Positions 12,876 to 21,299 of a DNA stretch of 24,087 nt are shown in pieces (position 1 is the first letter of the stretch; each line of letters begins with the position of its first letter). The notes below the pieces were generated by a model. That model did not search any database. It saw nothing but the letters and a program-made list of their open reading frames with translations, and was not told the origin of the DNA. Origin of the DNA: a virus. The stretch is taken from positions 1 to 24,087 of the IMG/VR virus record IMGVR_UViG_3300020438_004615. One strand, 5' to 3'. The translations under genes were made by a program, and so were the position numbers.

Positions 12876-13493
12876 ATGAGAAACCCATTTTTTTACGTGC
12901 CAGATATAGAATACGATCAGAATGAATTAAAGCAAATATTAGAAACAAAATGTAAATGGATGGAAATGGACGGCACTGCTGACGCTCCGTTACTATCTAA
13001 AGAGGATGTTCCTGATAGTATTAGAAAGTTTTTCAACTACACAGATCCATTTGCCACATGTGGTTATGTTAAAGTAGATGTAAAGTACGATTTAGTGCCG
13101 CACGAAGATGAACAGATTTTAGCCCCTGTGTTTGAGAGCAAACACCAACTTGCTGGTTTACCACAGTATTACGTTGATTGGTTACGCATTATTGGGTCAA
13201 GAGATTGGGGACTATCGTTTCCAGTTTCTGGAGACTTTACCAATGTTGTTACTAAAATGTATCACAAACATAATGAAGAATACATTGATGAATTTTCTTT
13301 AAACACTGCTCCTACATTTTTTCGTACTAGAGGTGAATATTTACATGGTGTTGTTAATACATCAAGTGAACCAAGAATATTATTTCAATTGAGTTTTAAA
13401 GGTCATGATATGTATGAAGCATTTGTAAATAACACATATCCATCATGTGCTAGTAAAGAAGAAGTTTTAAATAGAAATAAAATTAATCAGTAA
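12876..13493 (+). CDS. possible 2OG-Fe(II) oxygenase-like protein
   Basis: 205 residues from the ATG at 12876, chosen over the in-frame ATG at 12861 because AAGGA lies 7 nt before it. The C-terminal part, TFFRTRGEYLHGVVN followed by SEPRILFQLSFKG, has the form of the last strands of the double-stranded beta-helix (H157, R167). HED at 76-78 could be the first two iron ligands, which would complete the H-x-D...H triad, but the surrounding sequence is not typical. The call is therefore tentative: an oxygenase or a cupin-fold protein without iron. It stands alone on the plus strand and converges with 13495, one base apart. Confidence 0.45.
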   Translation: MRNPFFYVPDIEYDQNELKQILETKCKWMEMDGTADAPLLSKEDVPDSIRKFFNYTDPFATCGYVKVDVKYDLVPHEDEQILAPVFESKHQLAGLPQYYVDWLRIIGSRDWGLSFPVSGDFTNVVTKMYHKHNEEYIDEFSLNTAPTFFRTRGEYLHGVVNTSSEPRILFQLSFKGHDMYEAFVNNTYPSCASKEEVLNRNKINQ

Positions 13494-13494
13494 T

Positions 13495-14160
13495 TTACAC
13501 TAAATTTTCTTTTTGAAGAACGTACTGTTTGTATTTGGCTATACTTCTTTTGATTAGATTGCGATGTTCTGATTCAATTACTTTGCCTAATACAAATCCA
13601 ACAATTCGATCATCATCAACAACATCTTTTACATCAACACCATGTGGCTGTGTACAGTTGTTAATTAAAAATGCATCTGTTTCTTGAGGTATAGTACAAA
13701 ACCATTTTTGTTGAGTACTCATATCTTTTGTGTAATCATATTCTTTGCACATATACAATGTATCTCTCGAACCACTCACAACAAATCTATATCCAATTGG
13801 CTCATTAGCCAGTTGATGATCTAACATGTCTTGAGTTATTGTCATATGATGTCCAGGATAGGGTGACTCAACATAATTGCCATCCACATGTGGCTTTACA
13901 TTACCTGTTGACCTTGCTAGTCTTACATAAAACTTATATTCAAATGGCAGGTGTTTATCAATCCATTGTAATAGCTCAGGATATTTTTGTTTTGCCATAT
14001 CATTCCAAGATTTCATTTCTCCAAAAGGTTTTGAAAAATCTTTCTTACCCATTAATGTTTCTTCATCCCAACACACAAATTTTTCTTTCCCATCAAAGTT
14101 ATCTAGTATTGATTGCTTGTTTGGTATTGGTGGTATATCTAATGGTGTAAATATTGTCAT
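13495..14160 (-). CDS. 2OG-Fe(II) oxygenase-like protein, last gene of the large operon
   Basis: 221 residues. VKPHVDGNYVE gives H91-x-D93. QPHGVDV gives H173 and DDDRIVGFV gives R185, completing an iron and 2-oxoglutarate triad plus anchor at the usual spacing. Also present is the YKFYVRLARSTG strand that precedes the HxD turn in this superfamily. It would hydroxylate an unknown substrate. The ATG overlaps the TGA of the reductase gene (ATGA), so it is the last of twelve coupled genes. Confidence 0.65.
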   Translation of the reverse strand: MTIFTPLDIPPIPNKQSILDNFDGKEKFVCWDEETLMGKKDFSKPFGEMKSWNDMAKQKYPELLQWIDKHLPFEYKFYVRLARSTGNVKPHVDGNYVESPYPGHHMTITQDMLDHQLANEPIGYRFVVSGSRDTLYMCKEYDYTKDMSTQQKWFCTIPQETDAFLINNCTQPHGVDVKDVVDDDRIVGFVLGKVIESEHRNLIKRSIAKYKQYVLQKENLV

Positions 14161-14915
14161 CTTTGTACAAATGCCTTTTCAACTACAAAATGTGCTGGTG
14201 TAGAAGTATTACCTTCTTCCATACCAAGTGATTCAAAATATTCAATTAAGTCTTTGTTCAATCCTTGTGATCCACATATCATAAATCTATCATCCTGCGG
14301 ATCTAGTGATTGGTTAATTGTTGTATGAAATAAATTATTATTTTTAATCCATTCCGTAATTCTACCTGTGTGTTTCCAATCTTGTTGTGTTAGTGTGTTA
14401 AAGTACCTAAAGTTTCCTAGTGTTACTTCTTGCCAATCATTGTTGAAAGTTTCTAACATGTCTTTATATGCTAGTTCGTTTTCGTATTGTACTGTGTGTG
14501 TTAACACAACCTTATCAAAACGTTCATATGTTAATGGATCTTTGATAATACCCATATACGGTGCTAATCCTGTGCCAGTTGCAATTAAATACAAATTACG
14601 TCCAGGCAACAAATAGTCAATCACTAGTGTTCCGGTCGACTTGCTGTTTATTAGAACTTCGTCACCTTCTTTGATATGCTGTAGTTTAGAAGTCAAAGGT
14701 CCGTCTTCTATCTTTATAGATAAGAATTCTAAAAAGTCTTCGTGGTTAGCAGAAGCAACAGAATATGCTCTCATTAGTTTTTTGCCTTCATGCTGTAGGC
14801 CCATCATAACAAACTCACCGTTGTTAAATTTTAGTGGAAAGTTTCTTGTAGTGCGAAACGAAAACGTTTTATCGCTCCAGTGTTTCACCTGCAAGACTGT
14901 TTCTTTATTGATCAT
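14157..14915 (-). CDS. fpr: flavodoxin/ferredoxin-NADP+ reductase
   Basis: 252 residues, typical Fpr length. FAD-binding motif RAYSVAS (residues 49-55), NADP-binding glycine loop ATGTGLAPYMG (112-122), nucleotide-contact motif FMICGSQGLNKDL near residue 220, and the bacterial Fpr C-terminus HFVVEKAFV that stacks on FAD. It passes electrons from NADPH to flavodoxin or ferredoxin in the cytoplasm. With the flavodoxin at 7854 it makes a complete NADPH-to-radical-SAM electron path. AAGGAG lies 7 nt before the ATG. It sits directly after rSAM 3 in the operon, which supports a role in feeding it. Confidence 0.93.
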   Translation of the reverse strand: MINKETVLQVKHWSDKTFSFRTTRNFPLKFNNGEFVMMGLQHEGKKLMRAYSVASANHEDFLEFLSIKIEDGPLTSKLQHIKEGDEVLINSKSTGTLVIDYLLPGRNLYLIATGTGLAPYMGIIKDPLTYERFDKVVLTHTVQYENELAYKDMLETFNNDWQEVTLGNFRYFNTLTQQDWKHTGRITEWIKNNNLFHTTINQSLDPQDDRFMICGSQGLNKDLIEYFESLGMEEGNTSTPAHFVVEKAFVQR

Positions 14916-16287
14916 TAAAATACTCCTTTAGTAGTTCCCATTCTTCAGGACAACTGTCCTTAAATTTTTGCTTTCTAATCTTATCCAAAGCATTAGTATA
15001 ACGTACAAAATCTTTGATTGCAACCAAATCATCTTCTTTTTTATTTCTGTATGACAAATATTTAATTTTATTTGTCCAATCTTTTTTAAAACCTTTTGGT
15101 AGTTGATTAATTATATCACTACTCTTATATATGTTAATTAATTTATCTTTGACTGCATTTGGTAATAATTTAATATCAAGATATTTTGGCATGGAAACAT
15201 ATGATGGGTGTGTTCCACTTTCATTTAAATCTGTTTCGATAGCATATTTTGCCATAAACTCAAATTGTTTTATCATACTAATAACTGTGTATGTTTGAAA
15301 TGTAATACTAAAGTCTAAAGTTATTGTATCTGAATGTTTCTTAATTAACTCTAACGCATTCTCTATTACTTTCCACCTAGCAGGATATCTTACGTACTCA
15401 TAACTGCTTCCATATCCGTCTAAACTGATAGACAATGCAACATTTTTAAAATGTACAAAATAATCTTCAATCATTTCTTTTGTGATTTTTGTAGCATTTG
15501 TTATGATATGTAATTGGATTTCTTTTGATAATTTCTTGTCAATTAATCTTTTTAAAACTTTAAACAAATTAGAAATAAGCAATGGCTCACCTCCTGTAAA
15601 TTTTAAAAACACTGTGTTGTCAATTACTTTTTCAAATGATTCAATAAAATTATCTTTTTCAAAGTATCTAAAATTCAAATGTTTATCTTCTGCTACTTCT
15701 AATATTCTGTTGGCATCTCCACGACTAAACTCTTCAAGTTCTGGATTGCTGATAATTTCTTTTAATATTTGTGAACTGCTCATGTAATCACACATTCTAC
15801 ATTTTAAATTGCAAAGGTTACCAAACTTTATATCAAAATTTATTGGAGCAGGTGATGGCGTAATAAAATTATTTTTTATTGCTTTGTTGGCTTCATTATA
15901 AATGTATGTTCTTAGTTGCTTGTCATTACGTATAGAATCTACTTTTTGAGATCTAAAAGACGGAATTCCTATGTCATCTTTTTCCTTACATTCAATACAC
16001 TCTACAGGATAAGAATTACTGCCTAGCATCTTTCTTGATTTTTTTAAGTAATTAGAATTCCACCATTCTTCTATTGAGTTATTTGATTTAGAAACTTTAA
16101 TTGAGTTAGGTGGAGGCGTGGCTATACAACAAAGTTTTTGATTACCAACAGTATCAATGGTTGAATGATAATAAAGCAATGGGCAAAAGGATTTAGACTG
16201 CTCAGATAATTTATCAAAGTCTTCTGCAGAAACTTTCTTTTGCCAATTAACTTTTAATTTTTTACTAGACTTTTCTGGTGTTTCCAT
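14905..16287 (-). CDS. radical SAM protein with N-terminal auxiliary Cys region (rSAM 3)
   Basis: 460 residues. SAM-cluster motif FGNLCNLKCRMC (C159-x3-C163-x2-C166), with FTGGEP further on. The N-terminal cysteines SFCPLLYY (C35), KLCC (C53/C54) and ECIECK (C97, C100) are placed as in rSAM 1 and rSAM 5, so it belongs to the same subfamily. The C-terminal tail contains LDKIRKQKFKDSCPEEW, a version of the shared tail motif. The substrate is unknown. It overlaps the dehydrogenase gene by 23 nt upstream and the reductase by 11 nt downstream. It is the longest radical SAM protein here. Confidence 0.85.
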   Translation of the reverse strand: METPEKSSKKLKVNWQKKVSAEDFDKLSEQSKSFCPLLYYHSTIDTVGNQKLCCIATPPPNSIKVSKSNNSIEEWWNSNYLKKSRKMLGSNSYPVECIECKEKDDIGIPSFRSQKVDSIRNDKQLRTYIYNEANKAIKNNFITPSPAPINFDIKFGNLCNLKCRMCDYMSSSQILKEIISNPELEEFSRGDANRILEVAEDKHLNFRYFEKDNFIESFEKVIDNTVFLKFTGGEPLLISNLFKVLKRLIDKKLSKEIQLHIITNATKITKEMIEDYFVHFKNVALSISLDGYGSSYEYVRYPARWKVIENALELIKKHSDTITLDFSITFQTYTVISMIKQFEFMAKYAIETDLNESGTHPSYVSMPKYLDIKLLPNAVKDKLINIYKSSDIINQLPKGFKKDWTNKIKYLSYRNKKEDDLVAIKDFVRYTNALDKIRKQKFKDSCPEEWELLKEYFNDQ

Positions 16288-17479
16288 ACTCTACAACTGT
16301 ACAACCTTCTATTTGTGGACACTGCCTCCACGGATCAATAATATATGATCCTTGTGGAAAATTATAATTTGCTGTGTCGTCTGTTCCATAAGTTACATTT
16401 GGGTTATGGGCCAACAAGTAAACTGCTGTACCTAAATCTTTAGGTGGATGATCGCCTGTGTGTTCATCTTGATAATATAAAGTTCTACCCGCTTTTTCAA
16501 TATAGTGTCCAATTAGCAAACTGTATGATCCATTAGTGTATGGTACATGAGGTTTATATGCTTTGCCTACAATTACGATTGGTAAGTTATATGACATTAG
16601 TTTTTTAGCAAGATTTTCTGCTTGTACTTCTCTTGCACCCATGATAGCATCAAACAAATCATAACCTAAGCCTAAATGGTCTGCCATCCATCTTAAAGCA
16701 ATATTATCACGTGGGTGACAAGCACCACCGTCGCCCATACCTGCTGTCATATATTTTGGTCCCATAATACGCATATCAGAAAATGCAAGTGCTGACGTTA
16801 CTACATCAACGTTAATATTTCCTTGTTTCTCTGCTACGTCTTGAATCATGTTTACCAAACCAATCTTTGCTGAAATAAATGTGTTATAAAATATTTTAAT
16901 TGATTCACATTCATCCCAAGTACCAACTACATATCTTGGATTGTTTTGCATCATTGGTTTGTAAAAATCTATAAGTTCTTTTGCATCACCAGTTTTTGAT
17001 CCATCTTCTGTACCAATCATAATCATTTCTGGATTTACCATATCCCATTTAACTGAACCCATTGCAATCAAGTAAGGATTATAAACAAAACGTGCATTTG
17101 TAATCAATGGCTCAAGCTCACGTCTTGTTGTGCCAGGCAACACAGTTGATATAAGAACTACTAATTGTTTTTTATTAACAAATTGATTAACTTCTTGTAA
17201 GATGTTTTTTACAATTGTATAATCAAAATCTTTTGGTTCTAAATGTGCTGTTGGTGTTGACCCATCATACCGTGGATCATGTGGTGTTGGTGCCGCAATA
17301 AAAACAATGTCTTTACCTTTAACTGTTTCTTGTATAGTTGATTGCATTTTAAAGTTTTCTGGCTTTCTTGGTTCCACATCGTAGCCTTCTACCATGTATT
17401 GCTGTGCCATGACTTCAGCACAATCTTGTCCTAATTTACCGCAACCAATCATTGCAACTTTTGTATCTTTTATTTTCAT
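16265..17479 (-). CDS. nucleotide-sugar (UDP-glucose/GDP-mannose) 6-dehydrogenase-like protein
   Basis: 404 residues. NAD-binding GCGKLG (12-17), VLISTVLPGTTRRELEP in the middle, K195 and N199 in SIKIFYNTF, and the catalytic-cysteine loop MGDGGACHPRDN (C254). The usual PKD is PRD here. A C-terminal second Rossmann half (VIVGKAYKP) is present. The family oxidises the C6 hydroxyl of a nucleotide sugar to a carboxylate with two NAD+. It lies between a carbamoyltransferase and a radical SAM gene, which suggests that a modified sugar or sugar-like molecule is made. The exact substrate is uncertain. ATGA overlap with the carbamoyltransferase. Confidence 0.85.
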   Translation of the reverse strand: MKIKDTKVAMIGCGKLGQDCAEVMAQQYMVEGYDVEPRKPENFKMQSTIQETVKGKDIVFIAAPTPHDPRYDGSTPTAHLEPKDFDYTIVKNILQEVNQFVNKKQLVVLISTVLPGTTRRELEPLITNARFVYNPYLIAMGSVKWDMVNPEMIMIGTEDGSKTGDAKELIDFYKPMMQNNPRYVVGTWDECESIKIFYNTFISAKIGLVNMIQDVAEKQGNINVDVVTSALAFSDMRIMGPKYMTAGMGDGGACHPRDNIALRWMADHLGLGYDLFDAIMGAREVQAENLAKKLMSYNLPIVIVGKAYKPHVPYTNGSYSLLIGHYIEKAGRTLYYQDEHTGDHPPKDLGTAVYLLAHNPNVTYGTDDTANYNFPQGSYIIDPWRQCPQIEGCTVVEYGNTRKV

Positions 17480-18966
17480 GAATATACCCTCACTTTGTGT
17501 TGTTGTTCAAATGCATCTGCGTGTTGTCTAGTATTTACCAGTGGCTCGCCTTTGATGTTTAGGCTAGTGTTTAGTAATATTGGACAACCAGTTTGATCAT
17601 AGAACTTTTTAATTAAATTATAAAATCCTGGTGCTTCTTTTTGTGTTACTGTTTGTACACGAGAAGTACCATCAGCATGTATTATTGCTGGAAACTCTTG
17701 TGGCTTTCTACATATAGCAACTGCCTGCATGTAAGGAGATTCAGTAATGCCTCCTGGCATTGTAAAGTACTCGTGTACATGTTCTTCGAGTATGGCAGGA
17801 GCAAAAGGTCTAAACTTTTGTCGTTTTTTAATATCATTTACTCTATCTTTGATTTCACCTCCCCTTGGGTCTGATAGTAATGATCTATTACCTAATGCTC
17901 TTGGGCCAAACTCTGCTCTACCACTTGCTACTCCAATAATGTTTCCATTTGTTAGAGCTTCGCAGGCAGTATCAACAGGATAGTTACCTTCAATATTTGT
18001 GCCTAAAAAAGGACCTTGCCAATTTAGTTTATCACCATAACCAAGTGCGGCCGCTCCTAATGAGTTACCTGCGTCACCTGGATTAGGCATGATCCATATG
18101 TTTTGATTTTTAGTATACATTAATGAGTTGGCTACACAATTAAGTGCAACTCCGCCCATCCACACAATATTCTTTTGTGAACTGTAAGAACGTGCTATTT
18201 CAAACAGTGTAAGAATTTTCTTTTCAATAACCAATTGTATTGATGCCGCAACATCATATGAAAACTGATGATCAAGCAATGGCATATGAGCCATCCATTC
18301 TTCAATACCAGCATGTACGTTCATTTTTAATTTTAAAGGATCTTTTGTGTCAAAAAAGTCTTTTTCAATTTGCTCTGCATACTTTGGTTCTCCATATGCC
18401 GCCATACCCATTAAAATATATTCTTCTTCGTTTGCTTTCAATCCAACTCTCTGTGTAAATGCTGAATACAATAAACCTAATGAGTGCGGATACTGATATG
18501 TTTTTAATCTTTTTAAATCGTTTGGTGCTGTGTATTCCCATATTGATATAGTGTCAAACTCTCCAATAGCATCAGCAACAATAACACAGGCACTGTTGTA
18601 TGGTGATGTGTATGCTCCTGCGGCCGCATGTGCTTTGTGGTGCTCCACATATTCTAACTTATGTGGTACCATATGTTGGAACTGTTTCATATACGTCTTT
18701 GGTAGATTACAACTTTGAAATACTTCTCCCCATTGCCCAGCAACCATTTGTCTGCGTTTCTTTAGCCAAGGTCTTTCGTGCCATATTACACGATCAGGCT
18801 CTCCATATTCTAATGCTTCATTAAGCATTTCATTACATAAGTTTGGATCATTTTTTATTCTTGTGTATCTTTCTGTGTGTCCAGCAAATACTATTTCGCC
18901 ATCTTTGACTACTGATAAAGATCCATCATGTCCTAATCCACATATACCCCAAATTGTTTTACTCAT
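17476..18966 (-). CDS. carbamoyltransferase (NodU/CmcH/TobZ family)
   Basis: 496 residues from the ATG at 18966, which has GAGGG upstream and overlaps the SDR stop by 8 nt. The N-terminal Kae1-like domain has GLGHDGSLSVV and the metal-binding HHKAHAAAG (H109, H113). The C-terminal carbamoyl-phosphate region has ASGRAEFGPRALGNRS, and the end has LLNTSLNIKGEPLV. These are diagnostic. Family members make carbamoyl-AMP and transfer the carbamoyl group to a hydroxyl of a sugar, antibiotic or, as I recall for some viral members, hydroxymethylated DNA bases. No hydroxymethylase or glycosyltransferase is seen in the window. Confidence 0.92.
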   Translation of the reverse strand: MSKTIWGICGLGHDGSLSVVKDGEIVFAGHTERYTRIKNDPNLCNEMLNEALEYGEPDRVIWHERPWLKKRRQMVAGQWGEVFQSCNLPKTYMKQFQHMVPHKLEYVEHHKAHAAAGAYTSPYNSACVIVADAIGEFDTISIWEYTAPNDLKRLKTYQYPHSLGLLYSAFTQRVGLKANEEEYILMGMAAYGEPKYAEQIEKDFFDTKDPLKLKMNVHAGIEEWMAHMPLLDHQFSYDVAASIQLVIEKKILTLFEIARSYSSQKNIVWMGGVALNCVANSLMYTKNQNIWIMPNPGDAGNSLGAAALGYGDKLNWQGPFLGTNIEGNYPVDTACEALTNGNIIGVASGRAEFGPRALGNRSLLSDPRGGEIKDRVNDIKKRQKFRPFAPAILEEHVHEYFTMPGGITESPYMQAVAICRKPQEFPAIIHADGTSRVQTVTQKEAPGFYNLIKKFYDQTGCPILLNTSLNIKGEPLVNTRQHADAFEQQHKVRVYS

Positions 18967-19498
18967 TGTTATCCCTCGCACTTAATGATATAAATTTTAC
19001 TTCTGCTTTATTTTCTATTACCCATTTTACAGTATCAACAATATTTTCACAAGATAATTTATTACCATTGTATTCTTTATTGAATTTTGTATCAACATGA
19101 CCTAAACCCAAAGTTGTGATTTTGCATTTGCGTTGTTGATTTTGTAATAATTCTGCTTGAGCATGTAGTGTCATTTTTTCTACAGGATATTGCCTGTGTA
19201 CTACTTGCCAATCAACGTAAGGAACTGCATCAGTTCCAATGTTAATAATGTGTTTGTTGTCTTGGTCTTTCCACGCATCAAACATTGTGTTTAACATTTC
19301 AGTTTGATTAAAACCATTATGAGCATTGTTTATAAAAACGTCACAGTTCATTGCTTGATGTAATATCATAGTTCTGCCAGTCTGTGTTGAAATGTCATGA
19401 CCAGTATTTCGACTACATCCAATTGAATTTGGAAATGCTTCGTAAATTGCTTTACCAATTCCACTTGTGTGTCCAGTTATTGCTATTTGTTTACTCAT
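18959..19498 (-). CDS. short-chain dehydrogenase/reductase-like protein
   Basis: 179 residues, shorter than the usual 250. NAD(P)-binding TGHTSGIG (8-15), NNAH (57-60), and the active-site pair Y104-x3-K108 in QYPVEKM. The strand that normally ends in catalytic Ser reads HIINIGTDAV, with no serine, so catalysis may be altered or use Thr89. The substrate-binding C-terminal part is short. It may reduce or oxidise an intermediate of the operon's pathway, or have a structural role. It overlaps its neighbours by 8 nt on both sides. Confidence 0.75.
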   Translation of the reverse strand: MSKQIAITGHTSGIGKAIYEAFPNSIGCSRNTGHDISTQTGRTMILHQAMNCDVFINNAHNGFNQTEMLNTMFDAWKDQDNKHIINIGTDAVPYVDWQVVHRQYPVEKMTLHAQAELLQNQQRKCKITTLGLGHVDTKFNKEYNGNKLSCENIVDTVKWVIENKAEVKFISLSARDNNE

Positions 19499-19766
19499 CT
19501 TTTGCTTCTACGTGTATACCTTTTACCCAATGATACCATTCATTAGATTTTGCTTTTGCTTCCTTGTGTAATGGATCAGTTCTCCAAGCATCAACATCTT
19601 CCAAAGTTTTCCAAGAACTGATTGTAATTTCAACATCATCTTTTTCTTCTGATACAAGGTCAATAAATCCTGGCATTGTTTCTGCTTTTTCTCTAACTCT
19701 TTTACTGTAGTCATAATATTCATTGTTAAAATTTTTTATCTTTGCTATAAAAAATACTTTAATCAT
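19491..19766 (-). CDS. ABM-fold (antibiotic biosynthesis monooxygenase-like) protein
   Basis: 91 residues from the ATG at 19766, preferred over one 15 nt earlier because AAGAGA precedes it and it starts at the end of the aminotransferase-like gene. KAETMPGFIDLVSEEKD, then ITISSWKTLEDVDAWRTD and PLHKEAKAKS follow the ABM pattern (xMPGF, strand, W-x-T/S-x-E-x2-x-W, H/A helix). The superfamily is a small dimeric ferredoxin-like barrel that includes cofactor-free oxygenases and heme degraders. Activity here is unknown; oxidation of a small molecule in the same pathway is plausible. Confidence 0.7.
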   Translation of the reverse strand: MIKVFFIAKIKNFNNEYYDYSKRVREKAETMPGFIDLVSEEKDDVEITISSWKTLEDVDAWRTDPLHKEAKAKSNEWYHWVKGIHVEAKDE

Positions 19767-20634
19767 CCAATCTCTTTTCATATGCTGGTGTAAGACATAC
19801 TCTGTTTATTCCGTTTTCTCGTTTGAATCTATCCCATTGCTCATCATGTGTAGTTGCTACCAAATAAGAATCACTAGGAGTAAGATCAAACTTCTCACAA
19901 ATTTTCTTTTGTCGTTCACCGTACTCTTGTTTTTTAGCAAACACTGAACTGTTTATTGTTACTGCCTTAAACACATCAATCATTGCATGATTAAAATATC
20001 CTACACCTTGCAACTCTTGTTGAATTAGTTCTGCTTCTCTAACAAATCTTACACCTGCTCTCAACAGTCCAAGCCCCCAAGGTTTAGAACAACTCCAAAA
20101 CACTTCTTTTACATTTTCATATAGATTTATCTTATGAGGTCCTGTTGTTCCTACAAATGCTAGATCTAAGTATATAGGACATATCTGTCTTGAACCAACT
20201 TCGTCATATCTTCTATCAAAATTCCCTGTAGCACTAAATGGATTACTCATGTATAACGGAACTCCTATTTGTAAATCACTAATTGTTCTAGCAATATTAA
20301 TTGGCTTCTTAACAAATGTAGGATATCTATACTCTCCTTCAAACACTTGATAATTTTTAACTTTGTTACACATCCAATCAATGCTTTCATGTATTCCGTT
20401 TGTTGGATACCCCCATCTTAATTCAGTTAGATCAACAAAAGGTTCTAAAAATGTACGTATTTGATTTTGACAATTTTCCCAACGCACTCTTCTTTTTACA
20501 GATGGTGTTTTATCGTTTTCATTTGTACTTTCAATGTACGACCCATACGTGCTAGTTAACATGTTTCTTATTGTCATGTCAGTTGGCGAGTGTATTGCTT
20601 TACTTTTACCAAATACTTCGTTTGTTATTTTCAT
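19759..20634 (-). CDS. short PLP-dependent aminotransferase-like protein (fold type I)
   Basis: 291 residues from MKITNEVF (the ATG at 20634 follows the upstream stop by 2 nt and has AAAGG before it). The expected signs occur in order: WGYPTNGIHESID (cofactor-phosphate region), YRYPTF, SNPFSATGNFD (N131-P132), the pyridine-N aspartate in YLDLAF (D157), the Schiff-base lysine in SCSKPWGLGLLRAGVRF (K184), with R192. This is the class I/II aminotransferase pattern, but the protein is about 100 residues shorter than usual. It could be a minimal aminotransferase or decarboxylase; substrate unknown. It overlaps ABM by 8 nt. Confidence 0.65.
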   Translation of the reverse strand: MKITNEVFGKSKAIHSPTDMTIRNMLTSTYGSYIESTNENDKTPSVKRRVRWENCQNQIRTFLEPFVDLTELRWGYPTNGIHESIDWMCNKVKNYQVFEGEYRYPTFVKKPINIARTISDLQIGVPLYMSNPFSATGNFDRRYDEVGSRQICPIYLDLAFVGTTGPHKINLYENVKEVFWSCSKPWGLGLLRAGVRFVREAELIQQELQGVGYFNHAMIDVFKAVTINSSVFAKKQEYGERQKKICEKFDLTPSDSYLVATTHDEQWDRFKRENGINRVCLTPAYEKRLDD

Positions 20635-20636
20635 AT

Positions 20637-21299
20637 CTACCTTTGCTTCATATATCTGCATACTTCAACAATTGTTTGCTCATTTACATCAACATTAACA
20701 ACTAGCCAATATGCAGGATCAGGTGTTGTGTTAAAAAGATAATGCATTTTAGCAGTATCAACAAAATATAAAATTCCTTGTTGCCATTGTAAAACTTTGT
20801 CTTCTAATATAAATGTCATGCCAGGAGTGTCACAATTTCTCAACGGCATTATTAATCTAAATGTATCAAGATTTAATTTATTTGATTGATAAAAATCATA
20901 TTCATCCGGATGATCTCTATGTGGAGGAAAAAATCCACCTGTGTTTAATTTTAAAATATGTGTTCTAAATATATGTCCTTCAAATGGTGCTAAACATTTT
21001 TTTAATGATGGCCATTCCATTACTGGTGTTGGTGTTTTAAAATCTCTTTCAGTCCATGATGTATTATTTTCTTTGTTGTATTCATACACACTATCTAAGT
21101 CTGGAATTCCTGTCATGCATCCATCTAAACTTGTGATGCTTAATCCTTGTCTAGGATAATCTTTTCTTGGATTATATTTTACATAGTCAAACTGTTCTTC
21201 AGTCCAATCAATAAATTCAGGAGAATCCTTCATACGAAGTGTTAAAGGATAATGTGCTCCAAATGTTATTAGGTCTCTATATAAACTGTTTTTGTTCAT
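20637..21299 (-). CDS. 2OG-Fe(II) oxygenase (Asp/Asn hydroxylase-like)
   Basis: 220 residues. FFPPHRDHPDEYDF gives H127-x-D129. TFRLIMPLRN supplies R148, and KMHYLFN gives distal H186. GMTFILEDKVLQWQQG forms the strand between them. The pattern matches the aspartyl/asparaginyl hydroxylase-like group of 2-oxoglutarate oxygenases common in marine phages. It lies between the second radical SAM group and the PLP-like gene in a coupled operon, with an ATGA overlap upstream, so a small-molecule or peptide substrate within that pathway is likely. Confidence 0.75.
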   Translation of the reverse strand: MNKNSLYRDLITFGAHYPLTLRMKDSPEFIDWTEEQFDYVKYNPRKDYPRQGLSITSLDGCMTGIPDLDSVYEYNKENNTSWTERDFKTPTPVMEWPSLKKCLAPFEGHIFRTHILKLNTGGFFPPHRDHPDEYDFYQSNKLNLDTFRLIMPLRNCDTPGMTFILEDKVLQWQQGILYFVDTAKMHYLFNTTPDPAYWLVVNVDVNEQTIVEVCRYMKQR

